A stretch of DNA of 15,179 nucleotides from an uncultured Campylobacter sp. (lineage in GTDB: Bacteria > Campylobacterota > Campylobacteria > Campylobacterales > Campylobacteraceae). Below are positions 5,970 to 14,628 of this stretch, piece by piece. The position numbers were made by a program, and so were the translations under genes. The DNA lies in assembly GCA_938036585.1 (NCBI GenBank), contig CALHQN010000068.1, positions 1-15,179 on the forward strand, written 5' to 3'. The notes below the pieces were generated by a model. The model did not search any database and was not told where the DNA came from. It saw only the letters and a list, made by a program, of their open reading frames with translations. How positions within the stretch are numbered: the stretch's first letter is position 1; every line of letters starts with the position of its first letter.

Positions 5970-8900
5970 TTATCCTTTAATGTATTTTTGTGCGAGCTTC
6001 TCAAGGCCCGACTTAGTGATGTTATAAGTAGCGACCTCGCTAAATATCGGATTTTCGTCGCTATCGTTAGAAAACAATATCAGCTTAGTTGCCGGAGCTT
6101 TTTGGCTTAAGTTTTCTAGCGCCGCAAAATCCATATTCGATAACTTTTTATCGATCAAAATTAGCTTATAGCTACCGCCAGCCGCCATAGATAGGAGCTG
6201 CTCAAAGTTGCTCGCAATCTCCACGTCCTTATAATGGTGCTTTAGTATGCTTGCAAAAATTTTGCTCTCCATAATGTTTGCCTTGCATACCAAGATATCC
6301 TTCGTAGGGACATTAGCCTTTTGCGCCGAAGCGCCTCCGTTTGAAGCTAGGCTCTTTTTAGGAACCATCTTCATTACGGTCTTTGGCACCTTTACGGTTT
6401 TGATGACCGTTTTAGGTACCTGCTTTTTAACCAGCTTCTTAACGATCTGCTTCGTAGTACCGCCTGACGGAGCGGCGTCGGAACGCTTATCGCCCACGAA
6501 GCTATCTAGCATCTGGGCCAAGATATCTTTTTTGATCGGCTTGGTGCAGTATTCATCAAGCCCCGCCGCCATAAATTTCTCTCTATCGCCCTTTAGTGCG
6601 TTAGCCGTTACCGCTACGATCGGGATATGGCGTAGATTATTTTCGCTCTCATACTGCTTGATCTGCTTGGTTGATTCTATACCGTCCATTACTGGCATCG
6701 AAATATCCATAAATATAAGATCGTAGTCGTTATTCGCCTTTCTAGCCTCTAGCGCCAAAAGTCCGTTTTCGACTATCGTTAGGTTCATATCGAAGCTATT
6801 TAGCGTATGCTTCATAAGCTTTTGATTGATCTCGTTGTCCTCGGCGATAAGAATTTTCGCGCCGTATTTGCGATTTACCAGCGGCACGTTATCGTCGGCA
6901 GGATTTCTAGGTACCGGTACCTCGACCTCTTCCTCGACCTCGACCTCTTCCTCGACCATGATAGTTTCTTCCTGCTGAACATCCTCATAGACGGTGACCG
7001 GAACCTCAACCATCACCTCTTCCTCGGGCTGCGGTATGACGACCGGCTCTACTTTGACGCTTACAGGCTCGATTTCAGGCTCTACCGCAGGAGCCTCTTC
7101 TACAGACTGGGCGATAGGCTCGACTGCCTCAACGACAGGTTTGGTCTCAGGCTCTACGCTAGCAGGCTTTTGCGACTCCGATTGCGAAACCAGCGGAATT
7201 TCTATATCTACTTTCGGAGCCAACGGTATCTCTGCCTCGGATTTTAAAATTTCCTCTTTCTCTTCCGGAATTTCAATCTTAGCGCTAGGCTCTTCCTTGC
7301 CGATACCCGATAGATCTATCATCTCGACTTCATCAGGCTCAACGCTCGGAGTTTTAATCTCAGGCTGAGCTTGCGGCTCTACCGGCTGCGCTTTTGGAAT
7401 TTCAATCTCAATCGGAGCGATTTCGATCTCGTCTTCCGCCGCCCTGCTCTCCGCTTTAGGCAGATCTATCTTGATGTCGTCCGCTTCTAAATTTGGCTCA
7501 GAAATTTTAGCTTCGGAGTGCTTAGGCTCGGCAGGAGGAGTTTCCAGATCGATTAGCTCGTCCGAAAGATCCAAAGATATCGTCTCGGCGGCGTCTAGCT
7601 TAGGAGTATGCGCGGTAGGGATTTCCGCCTTTGGAATTTCGATATTTGGAATTTCGACCTCAGGCAGATCCATTTTGATCTCCAGCTCCTCAGGCTCCAA
7701 TCTAGGAATTTCGGTTTTGATATCGCCCAAGTCCTCGATATCTAAAGTACCGATATTCGGCTCTACAGGCTTTGGCTCTTCTTTCTTTACCTTAGCCGCG
7801 CTAGGAGCTTTATGTGCGATGTCCTCTTTCGGTTTAGGCGCCTCATGCTCGTGCTTATCGTGAGTGCGCTTTCTGCTTTGCAAAATCGCGCGCAGCTCGT
7901 CCGCAGACGACATAGCATGTCGAGGCTGCTCTACTGTAGGAGTTATGATAGGTCTTTCTTTTACCGCAGGCTCCTCCATTATGAGTTCATCCGGAACGAC
8001 ATTTTTATCTACGATAGGCTTTTCGACCTCGGCGTCTAGCTTGATCTCGCGCGTAGAAGACAAGAAAGGCTCGGATCTATTTAAGGTTATGCCGGATTTT
8101 GAAATTTTATCCAGCGTCTTAATAAATTTGGTTAGGTTGAAAGGTTCCGTAAGGGTAAAAATTCTAGGGTTTGAGATACTGATACTTTGAAGCTCTCTAG
8201 GCTTTAAAGTAAGTATGGTAGGCATGATCGACATATTGCTGACTTCGCCGTAGTTTTTAAATCTGGTTATTAAAGCGTCGTATTTATTATTATTCTGCGC
8301 CGAGCGAAGCTGCGCGCCGGTATTAAATATCGAAATTCTACCGCCCAGCTTGCTGATATAGTTTTTGACGATGTCGTTATACATAACATCCGCGCTGTCA
8401 GCCAAAAGCGCGAAACTTAGTCCTTTTATGCTCTCGAATACCGCGTCCGCATCGGTCTTTTGCGTCTCTTTAAAGGCGAGCGTGAAATAAAATTTAGTGC
8501 CCTTGCCGACGGTCGATTGGACCTGAAGCTTGCCGCCCATCATCGCTACGTATTTGGACGAAATTGTTAGTCCCAGACCCGTACCGCCGTATTTGCGGGT
8601 GATCGTAGAATCTGCCTGAGAGAAAGCGTTAAATACGTTTGCAAGCTTATCTTCGGAAATTCCTATACCGGTATCCTCTACGCTGAAAGTCACGATCGCT
8701 TCGTTTGGAGACTTGCTAGGCTCTCTTAAAATTTCGACCACGATATTGCCGTGCTCAGGAGTAAATTTAACCGCATTGGACATAAGGTTGATAAGAACCT
8801 CTTTGATCTTAGTGATGTCGCCGTATAAGTGGTGCACAAGCGTAGGATCGATGTAGAGCAGGATGTCGATATTCTTCTCCGCGGCCTTTGCGACATAAAT

Positions 8901-10376
8901 TTCAACGGCGCTTTCAAAGTCTTGGATCGGATTGAATAAAATATCCTCAAGCTCGACTTTATTACTTTCGATCTTGGAAACGTCTAAGATGTTATTGATG
9001 ATCGTCAGGAGGTTTTCGGACGATTTTTCGATGGTATCAACGTAGTCGCGCTTCTCCTCATCCAGATCCGTATTTTTAAGAAGCTCGGTAAAGCCGATAA
9101 TGCCGTTAAGCGGCGTTCTGATCTCGTGCGACATATTGGCCAAGAAGATCGATTTTGCCTTGTTGGCGTCCTCGGCAGCGCCCTTTTGATAGGCAATCAG
9201 ATCAAGCGCGTCCTCGATAAGCGAGTAGGCTTTATTAACGCCCTCGCTCGTTCTAACGTCGATATGCTCATGCTGATCGGTAAGATCACCGATTCGGCTA
9301 AGCACGTTTCCTAGATCGGTAACGTTCTGTCTTAGGCGCTTTACGATACCCAAAGCGAATATAACAAGCACGATAGCTAAGCCCCAAATTCCAAGTGCGA
9401 TGAAGAGGTTTCTAAGTCTTTCCGCCAAATACTTATCGGCATGCACCGTAAGCTCTTCGTTGATTTTTTTGGAAATACTACTTAGCATCTGGTATTTTTG
9501 CGTAGTTAGCGTAAACCACTCCGCAAACGGAACGCTATAATGCCCCTCATCGGCCTCTTGCTGCAAAAGCGCGGAAACTTTCGCGGCCTCTCTTAGCGTA
9601 TTTTGCGATTCCGGATTGTTTAAAATTTCTAAGATCGCGCTTCTTGCAGAAGACTCTGGCAAGAAGTAGTAGTTAGGAAGCGAACTTGCTAGGTTAAAAT
9701 TCGCCCACGTTCTTAACTGAGACGGATTCATCGCCTTGCTTCCGATGATGTATTCAATGATATAATCACGCTCCGAGGCCGTCGCGTCTATCGCTTCGTA
9801 GGTATTAAGTAGAGAAATGGTCCAAACCGTAATATTCGAGCTTACCGAACCCTCTCTTAAAACCCTTTGAACCGCCTCGATATTATCGTCTAGCTTCTGA
9901 AAGTATGAGCTAAAAAGTTCGCTAAAGCTCTTGGATTGAGCATCGACATCTTTTCTTATCTGCGGTAGCCCGGCTAATAAATTTTGTATTTCGGCTTCAG
10001 CGGCGATTAATTCGTCATTTCCAGTGCCGGAAGCAAAAAAATCAAATATCTTCTTAATTACGACATTTTCGTTTTCAACCTTGGTCTTTTTATAATTTTC
10101 GAGCGCCTCGTCGGTTCTTTTACGCTGACCGGTAAGCAAGGTGCCCATGCCCGGGTTTCCTTCACTACCCAAAAAGGCGGACGTAATACCGCGCTCTTTA
10201 TCGACCTGCTCCATAAGGGTCGCAAGGTTGCTGTTTTTTGTGATTTGCTGCTGCAAAATACCGACCCTCGCGTAATCTCGCACAGAGATAAACAGAAAAT
10301 AAGAGGCGAAGACAAAGATTAAAAGCAGCGGGATACCGCTGACCAATCGGAGAGCACTTGTAGTATTTAAGTTCAT
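5970..10376 (-). CDS. Large hybrid sensor histidine kinase (NIT-like sensor, several receivers)
   Basis: This 1468-residue inner-membrane protein has a first membrane helix at about 11-32. A periplasmic helical region (about 40-318) includes [14 protein letters not shown], typical of nitrate/nitrite-sensing (NIT) type domains; the true ligand is unknown. A second helix (324-345) and a HAMP-like linker follow. HisKA has His417 in [11 protein letters not shown], and the ATPase domain has Asn534, DTGIG (568-572) and GGTGLGL (597-603). Residues 652-760 look like a receiver without a phosphoacceptor (KYDALITRF). A linker of about 400 residues (770-1165) is rich in Glu, Pro, Ile and Val. A good receiver follows (Asp1180, phospho-Asp1224 in FMDISMP, Thr1257, Lys1279), then a basic repeat (1307-1341) and a degenerate receiver (1360-1465; Asp1409 present, acidic pair replaced by Cys-Lys). 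Its length is well above usual hybrid kinases. The ATG follows AAGGATAT, and it is paired with the regulator downstream. Confidence 0.93.
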   Translation of the reverse strand: MNLNTTSALRLVSGIPLLLIFVFASYFLFISVRDYARVGILQQQITKNSNLATLMEQVDKERGITSAFLGSEGNPGMGTLLTGQRKRTDEALENYKKTKVENENVVIKKIFDFFASGTGNDELIAAEAEIQNLLAGLPQIRKDVDAQSKSFSELFSSYFQKLDDNIEAVQRVLREGSVSSNITVWTISLLNTYEAIDATASERDYIIEYIIGSKAMNPSQLRTWANFNLASSLPNYYFLPESSARSAILEILNNPESQNTLREAAKVSALLQQEADEGHYSVPFAEWFTLTTQKYQMLSSISKKINEELTVHADKYLAERLRNLFIALGIWGLAIVLVIFALGIVKRLRQNVTDLGNVLSRIGDLTDQHEHIDVRTSEGVNKAYSLIEDALDLIAYQKGAAEDANKAKSIFLANMSHEIRTPLNGIIGFTELLKNTDLDEEKRDYVDTIEKSSENLLTIINNILDVSKIESNKVELEDILFNPIQDFESAVEIYVAKAAEKNIDILLYIDPTLVHHLYGDITKIKEVLINLMSNAVKFTPEHGNIVVEILREPSKSPNEAIVTFSVEDTGIGISEDKLANVFNAFSQADSTITRKYGGTGLGLTISSKYVAMMGGKLQVQSTVGKGTKFYFTLAFKETQKTDADAVFESIKGLSFALLADSADVMYNDIVKNYISKLGGRISIFNTGAQLRSAQNNNKYDALITRFKNYGEVSNMSIMPTILTLKPRELQSISISNPRIFTLTEPFNLTKFIKTLDKISKSGITLNRSEPFLSSTREIKLDAEVEKPIVDKNVVPDELIMEEPAVKERPIITPTVEQPRHAMSSADELRAILQSRKRTHDKHEHEAPKPKEDIAHKAPSAAKVKKEEPKPVEPNIGTLDIEDLGDIKTEIPRLEPEELEIKMDLPEVEIPNIEIPKAEIPTAHTPKLDAAETISLDLSDELIDLETPPAEPKHSEAKISEPNLEADDIKIDLPKAESRAAEDEIEIAPIEIEIPKAQPVEPQAQPEIKTPSVEPDEVEMIDLSGIGKEEPSAKIEIPEEKEEILKSEAEIPLAPKVDIEIPLVSQSESQKPASVEPETKPVVEAVEPIAQSVEEAPAVEPEIEPVSVKVEPVVIPQPEEEVMVEVPVTVYEDVQQEETIMVEEEVEVEEEVEVPVPRNPADDNVPLVNRKYGAKILIAEDNEINQKLMKHTLNSFDMNLTIVENGLLALEARKANNDYDLIFMDISMPVMDGIESTKQIKQYESENNLRHIPIVAVTANALKGDREKFMAAGLDEYCTKPIKKDILAQMLDSFVGDKRSDAAPSGGTTKQIVKKLVKKQVPKTVIKTVKVPKTVMKMVPKKSLASNGGASAQKANVPTKDILVCKANIMESKIFASILKHHYKDVEIASNFEQLLSMAAGGSYKLILIDKKLSNMDFAALENLSQKAPATKLILFSNDSDENPIFSEVATYNITKSGLEKLAQKYIKG

Positions 10377-10539
10377 ACAATATCCTTAAAAACGCGGTTT
10401 GAGCGACGTCAAATTTATTGAACCGGGGGTAAAAGTCGCTTCCGTCGCACGCGGCGAAGACGATTTTAGCCGTCCTGCAAAGTTATTTGGGATTTTACTA
10501 AACAAATCTTTAAATATAGCTTTTTGCGTTAGGTTTTCG
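10377..10539. other. Spacer before the kinase gene
   Basis: These 163 bp separate the uvrC stop from the kinase start. On the minus strand an AT-rich piece (GCTATATTTAAAG, about 10510-10522) could be a -10 region for the kinase operon, followed by a GC-rich leader and the AAGGATAT ribosome site. No terminator with a T-tract is evident for uvrC, so read-through is possible. Confidence 0.3.
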
Positions 10540-12342
10540 TTAATGGTCATTTAAAATTTTTTCCGCGGTTTGAATATTCGTAAGCGATCTGATCTCATCG
10601 AAGCTCGCCGCATAAATGCTCTCAAAATCGCCGTAAAAGTCCAAAAGCCTCTTTAGGCTTCCCTTGCTGACGCCCAAGCTCAGTAGCTTTGAGCTTTGTA
10701 GATCGAGCTTGCGTTTGCTCTTTTGGTGAAACGAGATCGCAAAGCGGTGCGCTTCATCGCGTAGGCGCTGAAAAAACTGCAACTTTTTATCGTCCGTTGG
10801 TAGCGAAAAAATCCCGCCCTTCGTGCAAATTTTATCTTTCGCAGCTCCCTTTGCGCGGTGAGCTTTGGCGTCAATTTTTTCTTTAGAGATAGCGATTATA
10901 TCGACGTTTGCTCCGACGCTGCAGATTATTTCCTCCGCCAAGTTTAACAAAGCAGTTCCGCCGTCGATGAGCCACAGATCGGGTGCGGCGAGCTCGTCAA
11001 ATTTAAGCGCGCGGCTAGTTAGATACTCGCGCATCTGATCGTAGTCATTATTTGAACTAAGGTGCTTGTGGCGGTAGTTTTGTTTGTTAAACTCGCCGTC
11101 TTGAAAGCTTATCATAGCTCCCACAGGCGCGGCGCCGAACATATGCGAATTGTCGAAAACTTCGATATTTACCGGCAAATTCGTAAGATCAAAATAATCC
11201 TTTAGTTCCTGCAAAAATGCGTAATCGTGCGTTTTTAGATGTTTTTTGATATTGATCTCGCAGTTTTGGTATGCGATCTCGCAAATTTTACGCTTCTCAC
11301 CGATTTTCGGCGCGTAAATTTTAAAGGCTCTTTCGTGGCGTTTGGATAAAATTTCGCATACCAGATCCGCATCGTCAAACTCGTCGTAAACGTAAATTTT
11401 AGCGCACGCCACGGGAGCTGCGACAGGAAAGGCGCTTAAGATCATCTGCTTGTAGGCGTTTGCGATATCATCGGCGCTTGGAGCTTTGCAGTTAATTATA
11501 TGCGAGCTTGAGGCTGAAATTTTACCCTCGCGTATGCTAAAATGCACGGCGCAGACGAGCCCGTCGCGTGCGGCAATCGCAAAAACCTCGAAATCATCGA
11601 GCTTTGCCAGATCGACCTCGACCTTTACGTTCATCTGCTTTAAAATTTCAATCTTATCGCGAATCTGCGCGGCTTCCTCGAAATTTTCGCTCTGTGCAAG
11701 CCGCGCCATCCGATCCTGAAGCTGCGGCACCATCTTTTGCGGATTTTTTAGGGCGGCAAGCGCGCTCTGCACGATACGCGCGTAATCCTGCTTTGAAATT
11801 TTATCCTCGCACGGAGCGGCGCAACGCCCAATCTGATGGAACAAACAGGCCTTTTTGCCCTTGACGCAATTTTTCTTCTGCACGAGCGGAAACTGCATGT
11901 AAAGCGTCTGTAAAATTTCCTTCGCACCGTGAAAATAAGGGCCGAAGTATCTGATGTTTCTGCCCTTTATGATCTTTCGCGTGATCTCAAAGCGCGGGAA
12001 ATCGTCGTCTAAATTTACATATATATAAGGATAGGTCTTATCGTCGCGCAGTAGGATGTTGTATTTGGGCTTAAGCTGCTTGATGAAGGAATTTTCTAGT
12101 ATCAGCGCGTCGCTCTCGCTGGGCGTTACGATGTATTCTAAATGCACAGCCTCGCTTATCATCTTGGCGATGCGCGCACTTAAGCGCGGGCTCGGAGCAA
12201 GAGCGGGCGTGAAAGAGAAGTAGCTTTTGACGCGATTTTTTAAAATTTTTGCCTTGCCGACGTATAGCAGCTTGCCCGCGGCGTCGAAGTATTGATACAC
12301 GCCGGGGCTAGCAGGCAGGCTCTTAATCTCCTCTATTAGCAA
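10540..12342 (-). CDS. uvrC: Excinuclease ABC subunit C
   Basis: This is UvrC, which makes both incisions around a lesion in nucleotide excision repair after UvrA/UvrB recognition. At 600 residues it is full length. The N-terminal GIY-YIG nuclease (GVY 14-16, YVG 27-29) makes the 3' cut. Four cysteines (159, 166, 174, 178) match the positions known to bind an iron-sulphur cluster in this family. A UVR motif (about 210-237, ENFEEAAQIRDKIE) binds UvrB. The RNase H-like domain carries Asp397 (VFDNSH), Asp460 (LIDGG) and His532 (EAHRFA) for the 5' cut. A C-terminal helix-hairpin-helix stretch (about 555-598) binds DNA. The start is TTG, giving MLIEEIKSLPASPGVY, with AGAGGG upstream. It overlaps the preceding gene by 20 bp, which suggests coupled translation. 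Confidence 0.97.
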   Translation of the reverse strand: MLIEEIKSLPASPGVYQYFDAAGKLLYVGKAKILKNRVKSYFSFTPALAPSPRLSARIAKMISEAVHLEYIVTPSESDALILENSFIKQLKPKYNILLRDDKTYPYIYVNLDDDFPRFEITRKIIKGRNIRYFGPYFHGAKEILQTLYMQFPLVQKKNCVKGKKACLFHQIGRCAAPCEDKISKQDYARIVQSALAALKNPQKMVPQLQDRMARLAQSENFEEAAQIRDKIEILKQMNVKVEVDLAKLDDFEVFAIAARDGLVCAVHFSIREGKISASSSHIINCKAPSADDIANAYKQMILSAFPVAAPVACAKIYVYDEFDDADLVCEILSKRHERAFKIYAPKIGEKRKICEIAYQNCEINIKKHLKTHDYAFLQELKDYFDLTNLPVNIEVFDNSHMFGAAPVGAMISFQDGEFNKQNYRHKHLSSNNDYDQMREYLTSRALKFDELAAPDLWLIDGGTALLNLAEEIICSVGANVDIIAISKEKIDAKAHRAKGAAKDKICTKGGIFSLPTDDKKLQFFQRLRDEAHRFAISFHQKSKRKLDLQSSKLLSLGVSKGSLKRLLDFYGDFESIYAASFDEIRSLTNIQTAEKILNDH

Positions 12343-12790
12343 GGATTAGCCCTCTTATCTCTTCAAAAATTTTATAAATTTTCGGATCTTTTATTTTGTT
12401 TCTAAACTCCCCTTTTGCGCGCTCTGAAGATAAAATTTTGCTGCTTCGGCGCAAATGAGCTTTATAAATTTGCGCCCTTCTTCTGCTCATTACTCTATCT
12501 GCGACGAAAAATTTTATCTCTCGTGCGGCGCAAAGCTCTGCCGTCTCTCTAGCGGCTACAAAGCGCTTTAATACGTCTTTTATTAAATTTATATTACTAT
12601 CGCGTTTTAGTTCGCAAAGCCCCGCCGGGTGTTTCGCGGCTATCATCAAAATGCCATCTTTGACGTAGATGAAAGCGATCAGCCTTTGCCAACTAAGCGG
12701 CAAAATCGCCAAGAACTCGCTTCTTTCTCGCATCTTGGCATATAAAGGATCTTTTCTGATATGAGCTATTATTTCTCTTGCATTTTCCAT
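12323..12790 (-). CDS. DUF721/DciA-like small protein
   Basis: A 155-residue basic protein upstream of and overlapping uvrC. Residues about 25-80 (PLSWQRLIAFIYVKDGILMI, then a lysine/leucine helix ...ELKRDSNINLIKDVLKRFV) have the order of the DUF721 fold: a short helix, paired strands with a 'dG.L.i...' core, and an amphipathic helix. DUF721 includes DciA, the replicative helicase loader of many bacteria. The remaining half is strongly basic and may contact DNA or be disordered. The position matches the unnamed gene beside uvrC that I recall in C. jejuni. Its ATG has a weak ribosome site and lies 30 bp inside the divergent lipoprotein gene. Function is uncertain: family membership is judged by eye. 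Confidence 0.75.
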   Translation of the reverse strand: MENAREIIAHIRKDPLYAKMRERSEFLAILPLSWQRLIAFIYVKDGILMIAAKHPAGLCELKRDSNINLIKDVLKRFVAARETAELCAAREIKFFVADRVMSRRRAQIYKAHLRRSSKILSSERAKGEFRNKIKDPKIYKIFEEIRGLILANRGD

Positions 12791-12958
12791 AGGCGGATTT
12801 TAGCATTTTTTATCTTAGTTTTGCTTAGCGGCTGCGGATACAAAGCGCCGCCGTTTTATTCGGAGGGCGAGCAGAGCCTTAGCGCTACCGCCCAAAATAC
12901 GGACGCTAATAGCACGAGTGGCGATAAAGGAAGCGTTAGAATTTTACGCGATAAATAG
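12761..12958 (+). CDS. Small LptM-like outer-membrane lipoprotein
   Basis: A 65-residue protein with a lipoprotein signal: positive n-region (HRR 10-12), hydrophobic core ILAFFILVLLSG and lipobox LLSGC with Cys25 as the lipidated residue. GCGYKAPPFY directly after the cysteine resembles the GCG.KGPLY start of LptM (YifL) proteins, which help LptD mature in the LPS export pathway. The remaining 30 residues are Ser/Thr/Asp-rich and probably flexible. The ATG is preceded by AAAGGAT at about 12744-12750, a long spacing of 10-11 bp. Its first 30 bp overlap the start of the minus-strand DUF721-like gene. It lies 54 bp before guaA in the same direction. Assignment to LptM is by motif only. Confidence 0.7.
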   Translation: MSYYFSCIFHRRILAFFILVLLSGCGYKAPPFYSEGEQSLSATAQNTDANSTSGDKGSVRILRDK

Positions 12959-12980
12959 CCTACTTTTAGCTTTGCTTTGT

Positions 12981-12986
12981 TATACT
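12981..12986 (+). promoter_or_regulatory. Candidate -10 box for guaA
   Basis: TATACT with T-rich sequence upstream lies 27 bp before the guaA ATG. An AAAGGAA ribosome site follows at about 13001-13007. Transcription of guaA could therefore start independently of the lipoprotein gene. Confidence 0.35.
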
Positions 12987-13012
12987 TTTAAAAATTTTTA
13001 CAAAGGAATTTC

Positions 13013-14596
13013 ATGCAAACGGCAGACATTTTAGTGCTGGACTTCGGCTCCCAATACACCCAACTGATCGCTAGACGCTTGCGCGAACAAGGCGTTTACA
13101 CCGAGCTGATCGCATACGACGCACCGATCGATAAGATAAAAGCAAAAAACCCTAAAGGCCTTATTTTAAGCGGCGGACCCGCTAGCGTTTACGCCAAAGA
13201 TGCGTATTTTTGCGACGATAAAATTTTTGAGCTTGGAATTCCAATTTTAGGTATCTGCTACGGTATGCAGCTCATCGCGCATAAATTTGGCGCTAGCGTC
13301 GTGCCTGCGGGTAAAAAAGAGTATGGCAAAGCTTCTTTAAAGCTGCTTCGCGCAACCAGGCTCTTTGACGGCGTTAAGGACAACTCTACCGTCTGGATGA
13401 GCCATTCGGACAAGGTCGAGAGCCTACCGGAGGGCTTTGAAGTGATGGCGAGCTCGGATGAGAGCGAGTGGTGCGTATTCGGCGACGAGATCCGTAAAAT
13501 TTACGCGTTGCAATTTCACCCGGAGGTCTGCCACAGCGAGTTCGGAGATAGAATTTTAAAAAATTTCGCCAAGGAAATCTGCGGAATAACCAGCACTTGG
13601 AATATGGGCAGCTTCGCCAAAGAGCAGATGATCAAAATAAAAGAGCGCGTAGGCAGCGCCAAGGTGCTTTGCGCGGTAAGCGGCGGCGTGGACAGCTCGG
13701 TTGTAGCGGCGCTTTTGGCGCATGCGGTGCCGCAGAGCCTGATAGCGGTTTTCGTCGATAACGGTCTGCTCCGCACGGGCGAGCGCAAGGCGGTAGAGGA
13801 GATGTTTAGGCTCAAACTCGGCGTAAGCTTAGACGTGATCGATGCCAGCGAGCTGTTTTTAAGCAGGCTAAAAGGGGTGGTCGATCCCGAGCAAAAACGC
13901 AAAATCATCGGCAAGCTCTTCGTCGATGTCTTCAAAGCCGAAGCCGAGAAGCTCAAGGCCAGCGGCGCTGGCCATAAGGGCGCAACCTTCCTGGCCCAAG
14001 GCACCATCTATCCCGACGTAATTGAATCCGGCGGCGCCAAGAGCAAAAAAGCCGTCGTCATCAAAAGCCACCACAACGTCGGCGGCCTGCCCGAACAACT
14101 GGGCCTGAAACTGCTGGAGCCGCTGCGCGATTTGTTCAAAGACGAAGTGCGCGAACTCGGCGTGGCCCTTGGCCTGCCCCACGACATGGTTTACCGCCAC
14201 CCCTTCCCCGGCCCGGGCCTGGGCGTGCGCATCCTGGGCGAAGTCAAAAAGGAATACGCCGATTTGCTGCGCCAGGCCGACGCCATCTTCATGCAAGAGC
14301 TGCGCTCCACCATCGAACCCAACAGCGGCAAAAGCTGGTACGACCTCACCAGCCAGGCCTTCACCGTCTTCTTGCCAGTCAAATCCGTCGGCGTCATGGG
14401 CGACGGCCGCACCTACGACTACGTGGTGGCCCTGCGCGCCGTGCAAACCAGCGACTTCATGACCGCCGACTGGGCGGAATTGCCGTATGCGCTGCTGAAA
14501 AAGGTTTCTTCACGAATCATTAATGAAGTGCGGGGGATTAATCGGGTGACGTATGACGTGTCTTCCAAGCCGCCTGCGACGATTGAGTGGGAATAA
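13013..14596 (+). CDS. guaA: GMP synthase (glutamine-hydrolysing), mosaic sequence
   Basis: It converts XMP to GMP with ATP and glutamine, the last step of de novo guanine nucleotide synthesis. The glutaminase domain (1-195) has the Cys82 (GICYGM), His169 and Glu171 triad. The ATP pyrophosphatase domain has the P-loop SGGVDSS (223-229), and the C-terminal dimerisation domain ends in KPPATIEWE. The frame is intact at 527 residues. The first 300 or so residues read as Campylobacter. From about residue 300-325 the sequence becomes like betaproteobacterial GuaA ([56 protein letters not shown]). It includes an insert near 431-441 ([11 protein letters not shown]), where the C. jejuni protein as I recall it is shorter. 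GC content and codon choice (GGC, CTG, CGC, ACC) jump at the same point. An assembly chimera or a recombinant gene would both explain this. Confidence 0.95.
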   Translation: MQTADILVLDFGSQYTQLIARRLREQGVYTELIAYDAPIDKIKAKNPKGLILSGGPASVYAKDAYFCDDKIFELGIPILGICYGMQLIAHKFGASVVPAGKKEYGKASLKLLRATRLFDGVKDNSTVWMSHSDKVESLPEGFEVMASSDESEWCVFGDEIRKIYALQFHPEVCHSEFGDRILKNFAKEICGITSTWNMGSFAKEQMIKIKERVGSAKVLCAVSGGVDSSVVAALLAHAVPQSLIAVFVDNGLLRTGERKAVEEMFRLKLGVSLDVIDASELFLSRLKGVVDPEQKRKIIGKLFVDVFKAEAEKLKASGAGHKGATFLAQGTIYPDVIESGGAKSKKAVVIKSHHNVGGLPEQLGLKLLEPLRDLFKDEVRELGVALGLPHDMVYRHPFPGPGLGVRILGEVKKEYADLLRQADAIFMQELRSTIEPNSGKSWYDLTSQAFTVFLPVKSVGVMGDGRTYDYVVALRAVQTSDFMTADWAELPYALLKKVSSRIINEVRGINRVTYDVSSKPPATIEWE

Positions 14597-14628
14597 TATT
14601 TTTGAACAAGAACCAAGGAAGATCTTCA

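Noticed and set aside
6247..8190. Several long plus-strand open frames opposite the kinase gene
   Set aside because: They are low-complexity (Ser/Gly or Leu/Asp/Arg-rich) and lie exactly opposite the repetitive Glu/Pro linker and receivers. They are mirror images of biased codons, with no ribosome sites.
13868..14446. A 192-codon minus-strand frame opposite the 3' part of guaA
   Set aside because: It exists because the GC-rich 3' part of guaA has few stops on the opposite strand. Its Ala/Gly/Phe-rich composition is an artefact, and the plus strand encodes clear GuaA motifs.
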